Positions 1 to 6,638 of a stretch of 8,270 bases of DNA are shown here, piece by piece. The notes under the pieces were generated by a model. The model saw nothing but the letters and a program-made list of their open reading frames with translations. It ran no database searches and was not told the DNA's origin. Origin of the DNA: Sulfurospirillaceae bacterium (GTDB lineage: Bacteria; Campylobacterota; Campylobacteria; Campylobacterales; Sulfurospirillaceae); NCBI GenBank assembly GCA_028705785.1, contig JAQWCT010000115.1, forward strand, positions 1 through 8,270, read 5' to 3'. The translations under genes were made by a program, and so were the position numbers. The number at the start of each line of letters is the position of its first letter. Position 1 is the first letter of the stretch.

Positions 1-160
1 CTTGCATCAAGGCTTCTAAAGAAGGATACTCCAAAAAATCAATAGAAGTTTTATTGGAATAAAGCATTTTTTTACCATCGGTAATGACGACAATATTTGG
101 ACTGGTGTCGACAAATAGATTGAGAAAATTATCGCTATTACCTTCTCTTCGTTCTAACAT
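1..160 (-). CDS. PAS-domain signalling protein, N-terminal fragment (cut by window edge)
   Basis: This is the first 53 or so codons of a protein whose remainder lies outside the window. The start is ATG at 160-158, preceded by an AGGA ribosome-binding site (165-168 on the minus strand). Residues from about 12 onward (LFVDTSPNIVVITDGKKML) read like the opening strands of a PAS sensor domain: 'SPNIVVITD', then a short turn and a strand ending in 'YSN', then a helix. It lies 13 bases downstream of the interrupted REC-PAS-PilZ gene, on the same strand, so it is probably the fourth gene of the same signalling operon. The output domain (histidine kinase, GGDEF or other) cannot be seen. No signal peptide or membrane segment appears in the visible part. 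The PAS call is a fold-level judgement from a short stretch. Confidence 0.7.
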   Translation of the reverse strand, partial: MLERREGNSDNFLNLFVDTSPNIVVITDGKKMLYSNKTSIDFLEYPSLEALMQ

Positions 161-173
161 ATGGCATCCTTTT

Positions 174-1691
174 TCATAACTGCAAGCCTTTAAACTCACG
201 AATTAATTTCATTTGACGATTTCCCATATAGTCTATCAAAATCTTATGAACCGCAGGTGTGAGGATGAAAGCGGCGACGATATTAAAATTTTTATCGACC
301 ATAAATGTTTTAAGCACTTTGGCTTTAGAGTTGATGATGATGGGTTTGAGTTCATCACTAAAGACGATATCTAAAACAATTTCATCTCCCTCCGTAAGAC
401 CTGCTGGCAAATAAGCGAGTGAGATTCTTATCGATTCGACTGAAATATTGATGAGCTTAATATCGGTATCAAATCGATGTTTGTCATAAAAAAGATTGAC
501 TTTGTGTTTAGCATCGGGTTCAAGAACGAGGTATTTGCGTTCCCTTGGTGTGGTTTTAAGCATGATGCATTTACTAAATTCTATGGTTCCTGTATGGAAG
601 TTGATATCTGTGATTTGAGATGATTGGAGGTCATAAGGGAAAAGTTCACAATTTAAAATTATTCTTTTTTCAAATTGTGCTGCTTTTTGTTGTAAAAAAG
701 AGCTTTTAATGGTACAGTTTTCTTTGCCAACTTGCGAAATAACACCATTGTTGCAGACGACCAAACCTTTATAAAAGTTATAAATTTTAATGACTGCTCC
801 AGCCTCTTTGGCCGCGCGGAGAAGATTGTCAATGGTTTTTTCATCTTTCATTATGAGGTCATGTTCAAGTGAGTTTTTATCATACAAAGCAAGTAAATCG
901 AGTTCAGTGATGTCGGTTAAAGAGAGGATATAAAAATCATCTTTATCATTGATATGGGTCAGTTTAAGGATAAAGTGATGAGGTGTTTTATCTTTATCGG
1001 TAATCTTAACATTGTAAAGCTTATCCATATTTTGTTTGACACGCCCTAGACAACTTGGCGCCGTTGTTTTACGGTATAAAAATGAATCATGAGGTAAAAG
1101 TAAGGTTTCAAAGTTTTGAAATTTTACTTTAAACGCTTCGATGTCAGTAGCGTTGAAAAAGCTCAAAGCATGGTTGTTTGCTAAAATAACACTTTCATTT
1201 TTAAGCATCACAATAAGATTGTCTTGGTTGTTAAAAATGCTGTGCAAGTAGTTGTTGAAAACATTTTTATTGCATTCTTCGCTTATTTCAAGGGCGAGGG
1301 TATAGAGAATCTGGGTGATTTCTTCAACTTTGAGTGGTTTGACACAGTAGCCACTTGCGCCAATGGAGATGGTTTTAAGAAGATATTCTTTGTCATCGTA
1401 GGCTGAAGTAATGATAAATTTAGTATTTTTATCGATTTTTTTGATAGCCACAGCCATTTCTAGCCCATCCATCAAAGGCATTTGAATATCGGTAATGACA
1501 ATATTTGGGCGATATTTTTAAAAAAGTGCTAAGCCTTCTAACCCATTAGAGGCATTATAGACGATAGGAAAAAGTTTTTCAAAAAAAGTAACAGCTTTTT
1601 CTTTTAAACTGAGATTATCTTCGACATATAATAAAGAAAGTGAAGAGAGTGTTTTTTTGAGCTCTTTAAGGTCTATTTTTTCATCAACCAT
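174..1691 (-). pseudogene. REC-PAS-PilZ-like response regulator interrupted by an in-frame stop
   Basis: The intended product is a 505-residue response regulator. Its start, ATG at 1691-1689, lies one base after the stop of the HD-GYP gene and behind an AAGGGA ribosome-binding site. A TAA at 1520-1518 (codon 58) cuts the receiver domain; the reading frame then continues unbroken to TGA at 176-174. Restored numbering gives: receiver about 15-130, with the acidic pair E24/D25, phosphoacceptor D68 (ITDIQMP), T95/S96 and K118; PAS-like domain about 148-265 ending 'LSLTDITEL'; a beta-rich linker; and a PilZ-like domain about 385-500. The PilZ signature is eroded: the RxxxR second Arg is replaced (R385...V389) and NxSxxG reads N415-I-S-V-E-S420. 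The stop lies between the acidic pair and D68, so neither fragment is a complete receiver. Restart at ATG 1481 would keep PAS and PilZ but has no visible ribosome-binding site. The rest of the frame is not decayed, which suggests a recent mutation, a sequencing error or readthrough. Confidence 0.8.
1518..1520 (-). other. Premature TAA stop inside the receiver domain
   Basis: Reading the minus strand, the codons run CTT TTT TAA AAA TAT and stay in one frame on both sides. The upstream half ends ...GLEGLALF and the downstream half resumes KYRPNIVITD. Aligned with the receiver of the neighbouring HD-GYP protein (GLEQYKKQKPDIIISD), the stop falls at its K54 position, so one A-to-T change (AAA to TAA) or G-to-T change (GAA to TAA) explains it. 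A frameshift in the T6/A5 run would not restore the protein, because both halves already share a frame. Confidence 0.85.
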
Positions 1692-1692
1692 A

Positions 1693-3210
1693 TTAATTTC
1701 CCTTCGTAGATACCAAGACGGTTTCAAGTTTTTCCATGCTATCAATATCCTCTTTTAAGATATCAAAAGAATGGATACTAAAAGAAAGATTGTCTTGTAG
1801 AATTTTTTGAAAGGCTTCGATGGGGCCGTTTTCAAAATTGAGTTTTTCTTCACTAAGGAGAATGAAGTCATTGGCATGAATTCTAAAAATGAGTGTATTG
1901 GAAAAATACTCGGTGAGCATAGATGCAAAAGAAAGTAAAAGTTGATTACCACCTTCCCAGCCAAAATGGTTGTTGTATTCTGCAAAATGATGCAAAGAAA
2001 CGATATGAAGATGTTGATAAAAATGAGTGTAATTGTTTTTGAGTAATACAATACTGAGGTATTTTTGGTTGTGGAGCTGAGAGATACTATCGCGATAGAA
2101 GTAAACAAATCGCTCTTCTTCAAGCTGAGAAGTTGGTAATTGAGAGGTTTCATGCTCTATGGTGAGATGAGCAAAAATATGTGAAGCACTTTGCACAACT
2201 TCAGGATGAAATTGGATACAAGAGAGTGATTTAATTTCTACAAGGGCTTCTTTCACACTCTTTTTGTGGCGATAAATTCTACTGGTTGTCATAGCATCAA
2301 AAGCATCTGCTACGATCATAATCCGTGCCAAAGGAGGAATGGCATCAGCTTTGAGTCCAAGAGGATAGCCATTGCCATCATAGCGTTCGTGGTGAGAACC
2401 TATCACATCAATAATTTTGTTGAACATGGGAACTTCTTTAAGAATATCGGTTCCTGCTTTGACATGCTCTTTAATAAGTTTATACTCGATGCTTGAGAGG
2501 TGCTCTGGTTTGAGTAAAATAGCGTCAGGCGTAGCGATTTTACCGATATCATGTAAGATGCCTGCTTGGTAGATAAGGTCGCAAGCCTTTTCATCATAGC
2601 CTAAATCAAAGGCAAGCATTTTAGAATAAGTGGCAACCCTTTGTGAGTGACCTGCGGTATAAGAATCGCGTTGTTCTATCATTTTGACAAGTGCTAAAAG
2701 AACTTTCTCATAGTCCTCGACGCGAGCATATTCTAAGCTTTGATACTCTTTGACTTTTTCTTGGATAATATGTTCTAACCCACAGTGATAGAGATTGAGT
2801 TCATTTTCTTGAGATATTTTAGAAACCATGGTATATAAAACTTCCACCATTTGGTCGTAGTTGATAGGCTTTATAATGTAAGAACCTACCCCTAACTTGA
2901 TAGAATCTACAAAAAATTCACTCTCCGTGTAGGCTGATGTAATGATGATATTTTGAGAGGGATGAAGTTGTTTAATCATAGTCAGCATTTCGATACCATT
3001 CATATTGGGCATCAAAATATCGCTGATGATGATATCAGGCTTTTGTTTTTTGTATTGCTCCAATCCATCGAGTCCATCTACACATACGGTGACGGTATCA
3101 AAAAGCTTTTTGAGATAATTGGCAACGCTTTGCCTTAAATCTGTTTCATCTTCAACATACAAAACAGATAGATTTTTAGCGAGATTTTTTAATTCTAACA
3201 GTTTACCCAT
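1693..3210 (-). CDS. REC-HD-GYP response regulator with degenerate GGDEF-like C-terminus
   Basis: This 505-residue cytoplasmic response regulator is predicted to hydrolyse cyclic-di-GMP when phosphorylated. The receiver (about 14-130) has acidic pair E20/D21, phosphoacceptor D64 (ISDILMP), T91/S92 and K114. The HD-GYP domain (about 165-345) has H188, the HD pair H220/D221 in HDIGK, H249, HHERYDGNGYP at 273-283 and D302 in the ADAFDAM segment. All expected metal ligands are present, so activity is likely. Residues about 370-500 align with a GGDEF fold: RDSISQLHNQKYL for the LTGL.NR segment and FAEYNNHFGWEGGNQLL for FK.IND..GH..GD..L. However, the signature is HANDF (445-449) and the usual metal aspartates are S405/H407, so it should not make cyclic-di-GMP. 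The start ATG directly follows the kinase stop (TAAATG) with an AGAGG site upstream, indicating coupled translation; the kinase is the likely phosphodonor. Confidence 0.92.
   Translation of the reverse strand: MGKLLELKNLAKNLSVLYVEDETDLRQSVANYLKKLFDTVTVCVDGLDGLEQYKKQKPDIIISDILMPNMNGIEMLTMIKQLHPSQNIIITSAYTESEFFVDSIKLGVGSYIIKPINYDQMVEVLYTMVSKISQENELNLYHCGLEHIIQEKVKEYQSLEYARVEDYEKVLLALVKMIEQRDSYTAGHSQRVATYSKMLAFDLGYDEKACDLIYQAGILHDIGKIATPDAILLKPEHLSSIEYKLIKEHVKAGTDILKEVPMFNKIIDVIGSHHERYDGNGYPLGLKADAIPPLARIMIVADAFDAMTTSRIYRHKKSVKEALVEIKSLSCIQFHPEVVQSASHIFAHLTIEHETSQLPTSQLEEERFVYFYRDSISQLHNQKYLSIVLLKNNYTHFYQHLHIVSLHHFAEYNNHFGWEGGNQLLLSFASMLTEYFSNTLIFRIHANDFILLSEEKLNFENGPIEAFQKILQDNLSFSIHSFDILKEDIDSMEKLETVLVSTKGN
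1711..2103 (-). other. Degenerate GGDEF-like domain (part of the HD-GYP protein)
   Basis: Residues about 370-500 of the REC-HD-GYP protein keep the spacing and hydrophobic pattern of a GGDEF domain but have lost its catalytic residues. HANDF (1864-1878) stands in place of GG[DE]EF, and the metal-binding aspartates are substituted. It follows the HD-GYP domain, whereas GGDEF domains more often precede the phosphodiesterase domain. A regulatory or dimerisation role is inferred only. Confidence 0.6.
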
Positions 3211-4788
3211 TTAAGCCTCTTCATTGATAATAGGAAATTTTATCGTAAAGAGGGAACTTTTATCTTTACATATAACGCTAAGTGTGCCTCCAAAATGGCT
3301 TTCGATGATGGCTCGACTCATATAAAGTCCCAGTCCTGTACCATTGAATTCTTCTTTTGTTGTAAAGTAAGGATCAAAAATCTTTTCCAAAATTTCTGCT
3401 TTGATGCCTCCTGCATTATCTTCTATCTCGATAAAAGCGTTATTTTCTTGGCGATAAATACGAATAAGAATGTAGTTTTTTGGGTCATTATTTTTGCCAA
3501 ATGCCTCATTGGCATTTTTCATCAGGTTGATGAGCACTTGGACAAGTTCATTAGCATAAATCAAAATATTTTTGATGGCGTCAAACTCTTTGATAACGCG
3601 AATTTGGTTGTTCTCTAAACTCTTTCCCATAAGGTTGAGCGCATTTTCGACAACCTGACTCAAATCAGGGATAAACTGTTTTTCTTTGTTAGTTTTGAAA
3701 AAGTTACGAAAATCATCGATAGTGTGTGAAAGATAGAAGATTTGGTTGGAGAGTTGTTGATGATAATCTTGTACATTTTTGGTATCAAGAAGCCCCAATT
3801 CGACATCTGCTTTGAGATTATTGGCGATCATGGATAAAATAGACAAAGGTTGTTTCCATTGGTGGGCAATCATAGAAATCATCTCTCCCATCGCAGCACT
3901 TCTTGATTGGGCGATAAGGATTTTTTCATTGGTTTTAAGTTCTTTGATTTTAAGACCCAGAAGATATTTAAAAAATGCGACTAAGCCCAAAAGCATTAAC
4001 ACGAGTATCCCTATAATCAAAAAGCCCCATTTTAGCCAGATGGGAAAACCATTTTTTTGTTGTATGTCTAACCATTTCTTTTTAGCACTGTAAAAAGGAG
4101 AGTTCGTATTTTGTTTATATGCCTTAAGACGGTTGTCTATGGTGTTTTTGATGGAGGTATCAAGCGTTTTGGGAAAAGCAAATTTGAGGATAACAGGATT
4201 GAGGAAAACATTGGTTTGTTCTATCGCATGGTTGCTTGCATCGTAAAAATTATTGATGATGGCGACATCTACTTTATGCGCTTCAAGAAGTCCTATTGAG
4301 TCACTAAAATTTTCTGTTTCGATAAAACGAGGGTGTATATCAAACAAGGATGCTTGCTCTTTGAGGTAGAGATATTGAACACTATTTTTAAGTACAGCGA
4401 CTCTTTTGTTCTGTAAATCTAAAATCGAAAAGATGGCATTGCCCTTATGTCCATAAACCATAGACCAGCTTGAAAGAACAACTTCTTGCCCAAAATCAAA
4501 CCGCTTTTCTCGCTCTTTGGTTTGCGCAACATCAGGCATGATGTCGATTTCTCCAGCTTCCAATTTTGCAAGACACTCTTCCCATTCACAAGGGATAAAG
4601 TTTAAACGCCATTTTTCCTCTTCAGCGATACTGCCTAGAAGGTCTACAAAAAAACCAGAAGGTTTATCGTTATCATTTATGAAAATTTTGGGAGAATTGT
4701 TATAAATACCTACTTTCAGTATTTCTGTGGCATGTAGAGGGATGAAGTAAAAGACAAACATTAAGGCCATTATCGTAAGACGCGTCAT
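3211..4788 (-). CDS. Membrane sensor histidine kinase with periplasmic SBP_bac_3 sensor domain
   Basis: The product is a 525-residue inner-membrane histidine kinase. The start at 4788 is chosen because AGGAG (4796-4800) lies seven bases upstream and the protein then opens with a signal sequence (MTRLTIMALMFVFYF...HA); a start 13 codons earlier has no such site. Residues about 22-242 form a periplasmic SBP_bac_3 (amino-acid-binding-type) domain, with 'LKVGIYNNSPKIF', 'GFFVDLLGSIAEE' and 'GEIDIMPDVAQTKEREKRFDF' landmarks. A membrane helix follows (about 251-276). The cytoplasmic kinase core has H309 in AHQWKQPL, N425 in the N box, DNAGG at 457-461, FDPYFTTK at 471-478 and GTGLGL at 483-488, so it appears catalytically complete. 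No PAS or HAMP domain is evident between helix and kinase. The ligand is unknown; amino acids or related small molecules are plausible from the family. It heads the operon and probably phosphorylates the downstream receivers. Confidence 0.93.
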   Translation of the reverse strand: MTRLTIMALMFVFYFIPLHATEILKVGIYNNSPKIFINDNDKPSGFFVDLLGSIAEEEKWRLNFIPCEWEECLAKLEAGEIDIMPDVAQTKEREKRFDFGQEVVLSSWSMVYGHKGNAIFSILDLQNKRVAVLKNSVQYLYLKEQASLFDIHPRFIETENFSDSIGLLEAHKVDVAIINNFYDASNHAIEQTNVFLNPVILKFAFPKTLDTSIKNTIDNRLKAYKQNTNSPFYSAKKKWLDIQQKNGFPIWLKWGFLIIGILVLMLLGLVAFFKYLLGLKIKELKTNEKILIAQSRSAAMGEMISMIAHQWKQPLSILSMIANNLKADVELGLLDTKNVQDYHQQLSNQIFYLSHTIDDFRNFFKTNKEKQFIPDLSQVVENALNLMGKSLENNQIRVIKEFDAIKNILIYANELVQVLINLMKNANEAFGKNNDPKNYILIRIYRQENNAFIEIEDNAGGIKAEILEKIFDPYFTTKEEFNGTGLGLYMSRAIIESHFGGTLSVICKDKSSLFTIKFPIINEEA

Positions 4789-4795
4789 AGCCTTT

Positions 4796-4800
4796 CTCCT
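4796..4800 (-). promoter_or_regulatory. Ribosome-binding site of the histidine kinase
   Basis: AGGAG on the minus strand with a seven-base spacer to ATG at 4788-4786. It decides the start codon in favour of the shorter 525-residue product with a clean signal peptide. Confidence 0.75.
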
Positions 4801-4816
4801 ATAAGAAATTCTTAAA

Positions 4817-4822
4817 ATTGTA
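4817..4822 (-). promoter_or_regulatory. Candidate -10 element for the signalling operon
   Basis: TACAAT in the context GGATACAAT, about 30 bases upstream of the kinase start, would give a short leader of roughly 20 bases that includes the AGGAG site. No convincing -35 hexamer is seen, which is usual for Campylobacterota promoters. AT-rich DNA gives many such matches, so this is only a candidate. Confidence 0.35.
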
Positions 4823-4915
4823 TCCAATTTCCTTATAAAAGCGTATTATCTCTTTGTATATCCTACTTTTTGCTTTCTTTACATGTAGACCCATTTTGAA
4901 TAATTAAATCACTTT

Positions 4916-5230
4916 TCATTTAGATTCCTCCCATAGACAGCCACCTGTTGTATTAAATTTTTTGCACAATTCACAAAAGACTGAGCTCTCAGAACGCTTG
5001 GCGCAAATAAACTGAATGGCTTTTTTCTTCGCCTCATTTTTAAATTTATTCATCGCATTATGATTAAGAAAATTTGTCAACATGATGACTAGCTTGACAT
5101 CTTGAGGAATATCTTTTCGTACTATTGAAGGATTTCTCCCATCCCAGTGGACAATTTTCTCAACACGAAAACTTTGCAATACAGAAGTAATGGAGTCTAT
5201 TTTATCTCCACCAATGACTAAGACTGACAT
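4916..5230 (-). CDS. DUF2325 family protein with C-terminal Cys cluster
   Basis: A small cytoplasmic protein of 104 residues, about the usual length for DUF2325. Family landmarks are the N-terminal strand 'MSVLVIGGDKI', HWDGRN (28-33), 'LTNFLNHNAM' (51-60), the basic 'NEAKKKA' segment and 'AKRS' (77-80). After this core come C86-x2-C89-x8-C98, plus C76 inside the core, followed by the end 'CLWEESK'. This could be a metal or iron-sulfur ligand set, but that is inference. The start has an AAGGA ribosome-binding site (5238-5242) seven bases upstream. The biochemical function of DUF2325 is not established to my knowledge. The gene is divergent from the DUF1007/NicO genes, so a shared regulatory region and a link to metal handling are possible but unproven. 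No terminator is evident downstream. Confidence 0.85.
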   Translation of the reverse strand: MSVLVIGGDKIDSITSVLQSFRVEKIVHWDGRNPSIVRKDIPQDVKLVIMLTNFLNHNAMNKFKNEAKKKAIQFICAKRSESSVFCELCKKFNTTGGCLWEESK

Positions 5231-5382
5231 CCTCTTTCCTTTTTGATATTTGATATCGAAATAATAGATAATAAAAGCTTTACTTCTGCTTTATTTTGAG
5301 TCTTGTTATCAATAATTATATTTTCAGTGCAAATGAAGTGCTGATATGACATACTTTTAAATATTTTCTCAGGCTGGTTTAT
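5231..5382. promoter_or_regulatory. Divergent intergenic region between DUF2325 and DUF1007/NicO genes
   Basis: This 152-bp AT-rich region must carry promoters for both directions. On the minus strand a perfect TATAAT (5315-5320) would serve DUF2325, leaving a leader of about 75-80 bases. On the plus strand no single -10 stands out among several AT-rich candidates, and the ribosome-binding site before 5383 is weak (AGG at 5371-5373). Two short inverted repeats are visible: GATAT-TTG-ATATC (5245-5257), just upstream of the DUF2325 ribosome-binding site, and TATG-A-CATA (5345-5353), upstream of the DUF1007 gene. Neither matches a regulator site that I can name with confidence. Confidence 0.5.
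5315..5320 (-). promoter_or_regulatory. Candidate -10 element for the DUF2325 gene
   Basis: An exact TATAAT on the minus strand, about 85 bases upstream of the DUF2325 start. No -35 match is found at 16-18 bases spacing. It is the best sigma-70-type -10 match in the intergenic region but stands on one hexamer in AT-rich DNA. Confidence 0.35.
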
Positions 5383-5895
5383 ATGCGGTTTATAGTTGTT
5401 TTTGCACTTTTTATAAATAGCTTATGGGCACACCCTCATACTTTCATTGATGTTTTTTTAAATATCATAGGGGAGAAGAATGCTCAGAAAATTGAGATTA
5501 GATGGCTTTTTGACGAGATGACATCTTCGTCTTTATTGATGGATTTTGATGCGAATAAAAATAGTCAATTTGAGAAAGAAGAGATAGCAGATTTTAAAAA
5601 AACGGTGTTTGATGATTTGAAAAAGTTTTCGTATTATACACATTTGAAAGTAGCGGGTAAAGCGATAAAAATTGAGCCAAAATCTCTAGATTTAAGTCAA
5701 GAAGGAAACCGTTTTGCCCTCACATTTAAGATTGATTTGGAACCTTTTGCCAATCAAAAAAAGACAATTGGTTTTTGGGATGAAGTGTTGATGTGCGCTT
5801 TTGAGCTTGAAAAAGAGCACATTCACACCTCTTTGCGTTATACCTTAAAAGAGGTCAGTAACGCTTATTATTATGGTTATTTATTGGAGTTATGA
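5383..5895 (+). CDS. Secreted DUF1007 family protein with EF-hand-like loop
   Basis: A 170-residue protein with a signal peptide (MRFIVVFALFINSLWA) predicted to be cut before HPHTFID, the usual opening of mature DUF1007 proteins; the His pair could be a metal ligand once exposed in the periplasm. Residues 56-67 (DANKNSQFEKEE, 5548-5583) fit a 12-residue EF-hand loop: D1, N3, N5, S6, hydrophobic F8 and E12. The rest is a beta-rich domain with 'IEIRWLFDEM' and 'FWDEVLMCAFEL', ending 'YYYGYLLEL'. It is the first gene of a three-gene transport operon, and its stop overlaps the NicO start (ATGA). DUF1007 genes commonly sit beside NicO-type transporters, so a periplasmic metal-binding accessory role is likely; this is a genomic-context inference. 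The start has a weak ribosome-binding site but gives an intact signal peptide. Confidence 0.88.
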   Translation: MRFIVVFALFINSLWAHPHTFIDVFLNIIGEKNAQKIEIRWLFDEMTSSSLLMDFDANKNSQFEKEEIADFKKTVFDDLKKFSYYTHLKVAGKAIKIEPKSLDLSQEGNRFALTFKIDLEPFANQKKTIGFWDEVLMCAFELEKEHIHTSLRYTLKEVSNAYYYGYLLEL

Positions 5896-6638
5896 TGCCC
5901 CCTATCGCACTTTGGTTTGCACAAGCCAATCAGTTTTTCAATGCCCAGCTTAGCACGCATTTTCGCTCCCTTGATGAGGGTGGGCTATTGCCTGCTCTTT
6001 GGGTTTTAGGTATCGCTTTTGTCTATGGTGTCCTTCATGCCATAGGTCCAGGGCATGGAAAAGCATTGGTGGCAGGATATTTTCTTGCGAATGATGGGAA
6101 GAAAAAAGATGTCTTTAAAATCGGTTTTTTAATCGCTTTGGTTCATGCTTCATCAGCTTTGATTTTGACAATTGTGGCATATTATATTTTAGAAAAAACG
6201 GCTTCGAAGATTTTGCGAGAGATGGGCGGAACGCTTACGCAAGTGACAGGAGGGCTGATTGTTTTAATTGGTATTTGGCTTATTTATGAGATTATTGCTT
6301 CTAAAATGACAAGTCCCAATCAAAATGGTAAAAAAGTACAAAAGTTGAGTGTTGTCCTTCTTGCTGGCATTATTCCCTGTCCAGGGGTGATGACCATCGC
6401 TTTTTTTGCGATTACCATTGGGCATATCCTATTGGGTGTTTTTGCCGCTCTTGCCATGAGCATTGGTATGGGTGTTACGATTTCTGTTGCTGGATTGTTT
6501 GCCAATAAGTTTCAGCAATCAAGCTTCCTCAAACGACACTTCAAATGGTTGATGATAGTGCGAATGATAGGCGCATTTATCGTGATAGGACTTGGTATTT
6601 TATTGCTTATGACACCTTCTGTGACGAAACCATTTTGA
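5892..6638 (+). CDS. NicO-family nickel/cobalt transporter, stand-alone
   Basis: A 248-residue inner-membrane protein of the NicO (RcnA-like) family, moving Ni2+/Co2+ or a related metal; direction is not decidable from sequence. About six membrane helices are visible (roughly 33-52, 76-99, 113-137, 152-176, 180-203, 219-241). Family motifs are HAIGPGHGKALV (H49, H55, K57), H85 in LVHASSA, and IPCPG (162-165) at the start of the second helix triplet. The loop between helices 3 and 4 (about 138-151) is short and has no His or Cys, unlike the His-rich loop of RcnA and the Cys loop of the fused neighbour. ATG at 5892 overlaps the DUF1007 stop (ATGA); ATG at 5895 is an alternative, both served by GGAG at 5886-5889. 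The stop overlaps the next start (TGATG), so all three genes are translationally coupled. Confidence 0.92.
   Translation: MMPPIALWFAQANQFFNAQLSTHFRSLDEGGLLPALWVLGIAFVYGVLHAIGPGHGKALVAGYFLANDGKKKDVFKIGFLIALVHASSALILTIVAYYILEKTASKILREMGGTLTQVTGGLIVLIGIWLIYEIIASKMTSPNQNGKKVQKLSVVLLAGIIPCPGVMTIAFFAITIGHILLGVFAALAMSIGMGVTISVAGLFANKFQQSSFLKRHFKWLMIVRMIGAFIVIGLGILLLMTPSVTKPF

Noticed and set aside
1224..1406. Plus-strand open frames opposite the signalling genes (also 2266-2496, 2953-3138, 3295-3618, 3779-4093, 4111-4299, 4517-4705)
   Set aside because: All lie antisense to well-supported domains of the minus-strand genes, lack ribosome-binding sites and show no recognisable protein features. The same applies to the minus-strand frames at 6320-6505 and 7747-7965 opposite the NicO domains.
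1510..1530. Programmed frameshifting at the T6/A5 run near the premature stop
   Set aside because: The coding sequence before and after the stop is in the same frame, so a +1 or -1 slip would not restore the protein. A point nonsense change is the simpler reading.
4789..4827. Longer start for the histidine kinase (13 more codons)
   Set aside because: It adds a charged stretch before the signal peptide, overlaps the candidate -10 element and ignores the AGGAG site placed seven bases before ATG 4788.
4863..4919. 18-codon reading frame overlapping the DUF2325 stop (ATGA), product MKSDLIIQNGSTCKESKK
   Set aside because: The overlap is typical of coupled genes, but the frame is very short, has no recognisable motif and no ribosome-binding site of its own beyond AT-rich sequence. 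Conservation of this frame in relatives would be needed to accept it.
5300..5325. Fur-box-like AT-rich stretch (TTATCAATAATTATA) in the divergent region
   Set aside because: Too few positions agree with the inverted-repeat consensus, and similar AT-rich matches are expected by chance here.
6545..6637. 31-codon upstream extension of the fused DUF1007-NicO frame
   Set aside because: It lies wholly inside the NicO gene in another frame and would put a charged segment before the signal-like sequence. The TGATG junction at 6636-6640 gives a natural coupled start.
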